Below, piece by piece: positions 7,588 to 8,298 of a stretch of 8,298 bases of DNA. The notes below the pieces were generated by a model. The model had not been told where the DNA came from. It saw only the letters and a program-made list of their open reading frames with translations, and ran no database searches. The stretch is from contig CAIWDQ010000526.1 in assembly GCA_903911455.1 (NCBI GenBank), positions 1 through 8,298 on the forward strand, given 5' to 3'. The stretch's first letter is position 1; each line of letters opens with the position of its first letter. The position numbers were made by a program, and so were the translations under genes. Origin of the DNA: an uncultured bacterium. Its GTDB lineage: Bacteria; Bacteroidota; Bacteroidia; Bacteroidales; JACABE01.

Positions 7588-7797
7588 ATGTTTACAATAC
7601 ACCCACAATATATTAAAGATTCTGCAGGTAATAAGTCCTTAGTTGTGCTTACAGCTAAAGAATTTGAGAAACTCATGGAAGAGATTGAAGAATCAGAAGA
7701 TATTAAATTATACGATGAGGCAAAGAACGAGGATAATGGAGAACGTATTTTGTTTTCTGACTATCTAAAAAAAAGAAAAAAAAGGGATAATGTTTAA
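7588..7797 (+). CDS. Type II antitoxin, small acidic protein paired with a RelE-like toxin
   Basis: From the ATG at 7588 this is a 69-residue protein. The opening MFTIHPQYIKDSAGNKSLVV and the following LTAKEFEKLMEEIEESEDIK resemble the Phd/YefM-like or otherwise uncharacterised antitoxins that precede RelE toxins in Bacteroidota: a short beta-rich DNA-binding-like start, then an acidic helix, then a tail that would wrap the toxin. The tail is strongly basic (YLKKRKKRDNV), encoded by two runs of eight A. A longer in-frame reading from TTG 7558 is possible, but it overlaps the probable -7 element, and homologues as I recall them begin near MFTI. Its stop overlaps the toxin start by 8 bases, typical of coupled translation. 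Antitoxin and complex usually repress their own promoter; no operator palindrome is evident here. Confidence 0.78.
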   Translation: MFTIHPQYIKDSAGNKSLVVLTAKEFEKLMEEIEESEDIKLYDEAKNEDNGERILFSDYLKKRKKRDNV

Positions 7798-8047
7798 TTA
7801 TACTGTTGTATTATCTAAGAAAGCACAAAAGCAATTAGATAAACTTTCTGATAATATTGCTGAGCCAATATTTGATTCAATTACAAAATTAGGAGAAAAC
7901 CCACGCCCACTTGGTTATATTAAACTGAAAGGCAGAGATGCTTACAGAATTAAAACTGGTAATTACCGTATTATTTACAGTATTTTAGATAGCCAATTAA
8001 TTGTTGAAATTATTACGCTTGGACATAGAAAAGATATTTATGACTAA
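7790..8047 (+). CDS. RelE/ParE-superfamily toxin (probable mRNA interferase)
   Basis: This 85-residue basic protein has the RelE/ParE fold signature. It begins YTVVLSKKAQKQLDKL (beta strand and helix), continues with a second helix (DSITKLGENPRP), and has the diagnostic core LKGRDAYRIKTGNYRIIY at 46-63 and the closing LGHRKDIYD at 77-85. Basic and aromatic residues R49, R53, R60, H79, R80 and Y84 are in places where RelE-type toxins hold RNA-cleaving or ribosome-contacting residues. That function is from family knowledge, and ParE-like gyrase inhibition is not excluded. A purine-rich AAAGGG lies 4-9 bases before the ATG at 7790, inside the antitoxin gene, an unusually clear ribosome-binding site for this window. 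Two consecutive TAA codons end it. The gene looks intact, with full length and all core motifs. Confidence 0.9.
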   Translation: MFNYTVVLSKKAQKQLDKLSDNIAEPIFDSITKLGENPRPLGYIKLKGRDAYRIKTGNYRIIYSILDSQLIVEIITLGHRKDIYD

Positions 8048-8095
8048 TAAGCGAATTTGATTATACCTAATGTCTCTTTTTTTCTTTATGATGAT

Positions 8096-8134
8096 TTTTA
8101 TATTTAGATCCGAAGACATGGTTTAAATATAAAA
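8096..8134. other. AT-rich hairpin inside the 137-base repeat unit
   Basis: An 11-bp perfect A/T stem is formed by TTTTATATTTA (8096-8106) and TAAATATAAAA (8124-8134). It can extend inward by A-T, C-G and two G-T pairs to 8110/8120, leaving a 9-base loop CGAAGACAT. The same structure recurs at 8233-8271 in the second copy. The G-T pairs form only in RNA, and only on the + strand, so a transcribed structure is possible. Function unknown. Confidence 0.6.
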
Positions 8135-8142
8135 GATTTTGC

Positions 8143-8174
8143 GATTTGGTGATTTGGTGATATAGCGATTTAAG
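8143..8174 (+). repeat. Short 8-base direct repeats (GATTTGGT-like)
   Basis: Four consecutive 8-base units are visible: GATTTGGT (8143-8150), GATTTGGT (8151-8158), GATATAGC (8159-8166) and GATTTAAG (8167-8174). The first two are identical and the others have drifted. They recur in the second repeat copy from 8280, where the window ends after two full units. Similar short GATTTGGT-type runs are often seen between genes in Bacteroidota, as far as I recall; a function is not known to me. Confidence 0.7.
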
Positions 8175-8186
8175 ACTTATGAATTC

Positions 8187-8224
8187 AACCTAACAGGTAT
8201 TTTTCTTTCCTGTTAGGTTTTTTT
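8187..8224 (+). terminator. Rho-independent terminator after the toxin-antitoxin operon
   Basis: AACCTAACAGG (8187-8197) pairs perfectly with CCTGTTAGGTT (8209-8219): 11 bp around an 11-base T-rich loop, followed by an unbroken T run (8218-8224). This is a textbook intrinsic terminator for rightward transcription, 139 bases after the toxin stop. It lies within the 137-base repeat unit, so each complete copy would carry one. Confidence 0.88.
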
Positions 8225-8298
8225 ATTATGATTTTTATATTTAGATCCGAAGACATGGTTTAAATATAAAAGATTTTGCGATTTGGTGATTTGGTGAT

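Larger units (their letters stand above)
8091..8298. repeat. Tandem repeat of 137-base period, second copy cut by the window end
   Basis: Bases 8091-8161 and 8228-8298 are identical over all 71 bases visible in both, at an offset of 137. The match starts at ATGATTTTTATATTTAGATC and is still perfect at the last base of the window, so the true repeat is at least 71 bases and may be a full 137-base unit in many copies. The first unit (8091-8227) contains an A-T-rich hairpin, an 8-base repeat run and a terminator-like stem. No open frame of note is present, and no transposase or terminal inverted repeat is visible. Confidence 0.9.

Noticed and set aside
8091..8298. CRISPR array or transposon end at the right edge
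   Set aside because: The repeated segment is at least 71 bases with no short-repeat/unique-spacer alternation, and no transposase or terminal inverted repeat is visible, so neither label is supported.

Overview
The window looks like a chromosomal piece of an AT-rich member of the Bacteroidota. Four things point that way. Two secreted proteins carry type IX secretion system (T9SS) C-terminal sorting domains, one type A and one type B. The type B protein combines a lectin-like domain with PKD and Ig-like modules. Start codons mostly lack Shine-Dalgarno sequences. Promoter-like sites fit the Bacteroidota -7 pattern TAnnTTTG. I cannot place it below phylum level.

Left part (1-2614, + strand): a housekeeping envelope-biogenesis cluster. 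It holds the C-terminal end of a probable SurA-like periplasmic foldase, a complete SurA-type parvulin peptidyl-prolyl isomerase with two PPIC domains, and a MoxR-family AAA+ ATPase. All three point the same way with gaps of 53 and 33 bases, so they are probably one operon. The cluster ends at a strong inverted repeat (2578-2614) that can also end transcription of the convergent gene.

Middle (2635-7456): two divergently transcribed genes for large secreted proteins, separated by a 259-base intergenic region with a promoter candidate on each strand. The minus-strand gene encodes an 816-residue cell-surface protein: signal peptide, L-type-lectin-like domain, PKD domain, four 71-residue Ig-like repeats, second PKD domain, type B (gliding-motility-type) T9SS domain. 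The plus-strand gene encodes a 703-residue streptopain-family (C10) cysteine protease with prodomain, two CUB domains and a type A T9SS domain. Both should cross the outer membrane through T9SS. SurA-type chaperones assist outer-membrane protein assembly, so the left operon fits an envelope theme, but a direct functional link is not shown.

Right part (7457-8298): a compact type II toxin-antitoxin pair (small acidic antitoxin, RelE/ParE-fold toxin, 8-base overlap). It is followed by non-coding DNA containing a tandem repeat of 137-base period. The unit includes an AT-rich hairpin, a run of 8-base GATTTGGT-like units and a rho-independent terminator. The second copy runs off the window end.

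I see no tRNA, rRNA, CRISPR array, insertion sequence or evident new defence system. The least explained item is the 137-base repeat. The two secreted multidomain proteins are the most biologically interesting genes.
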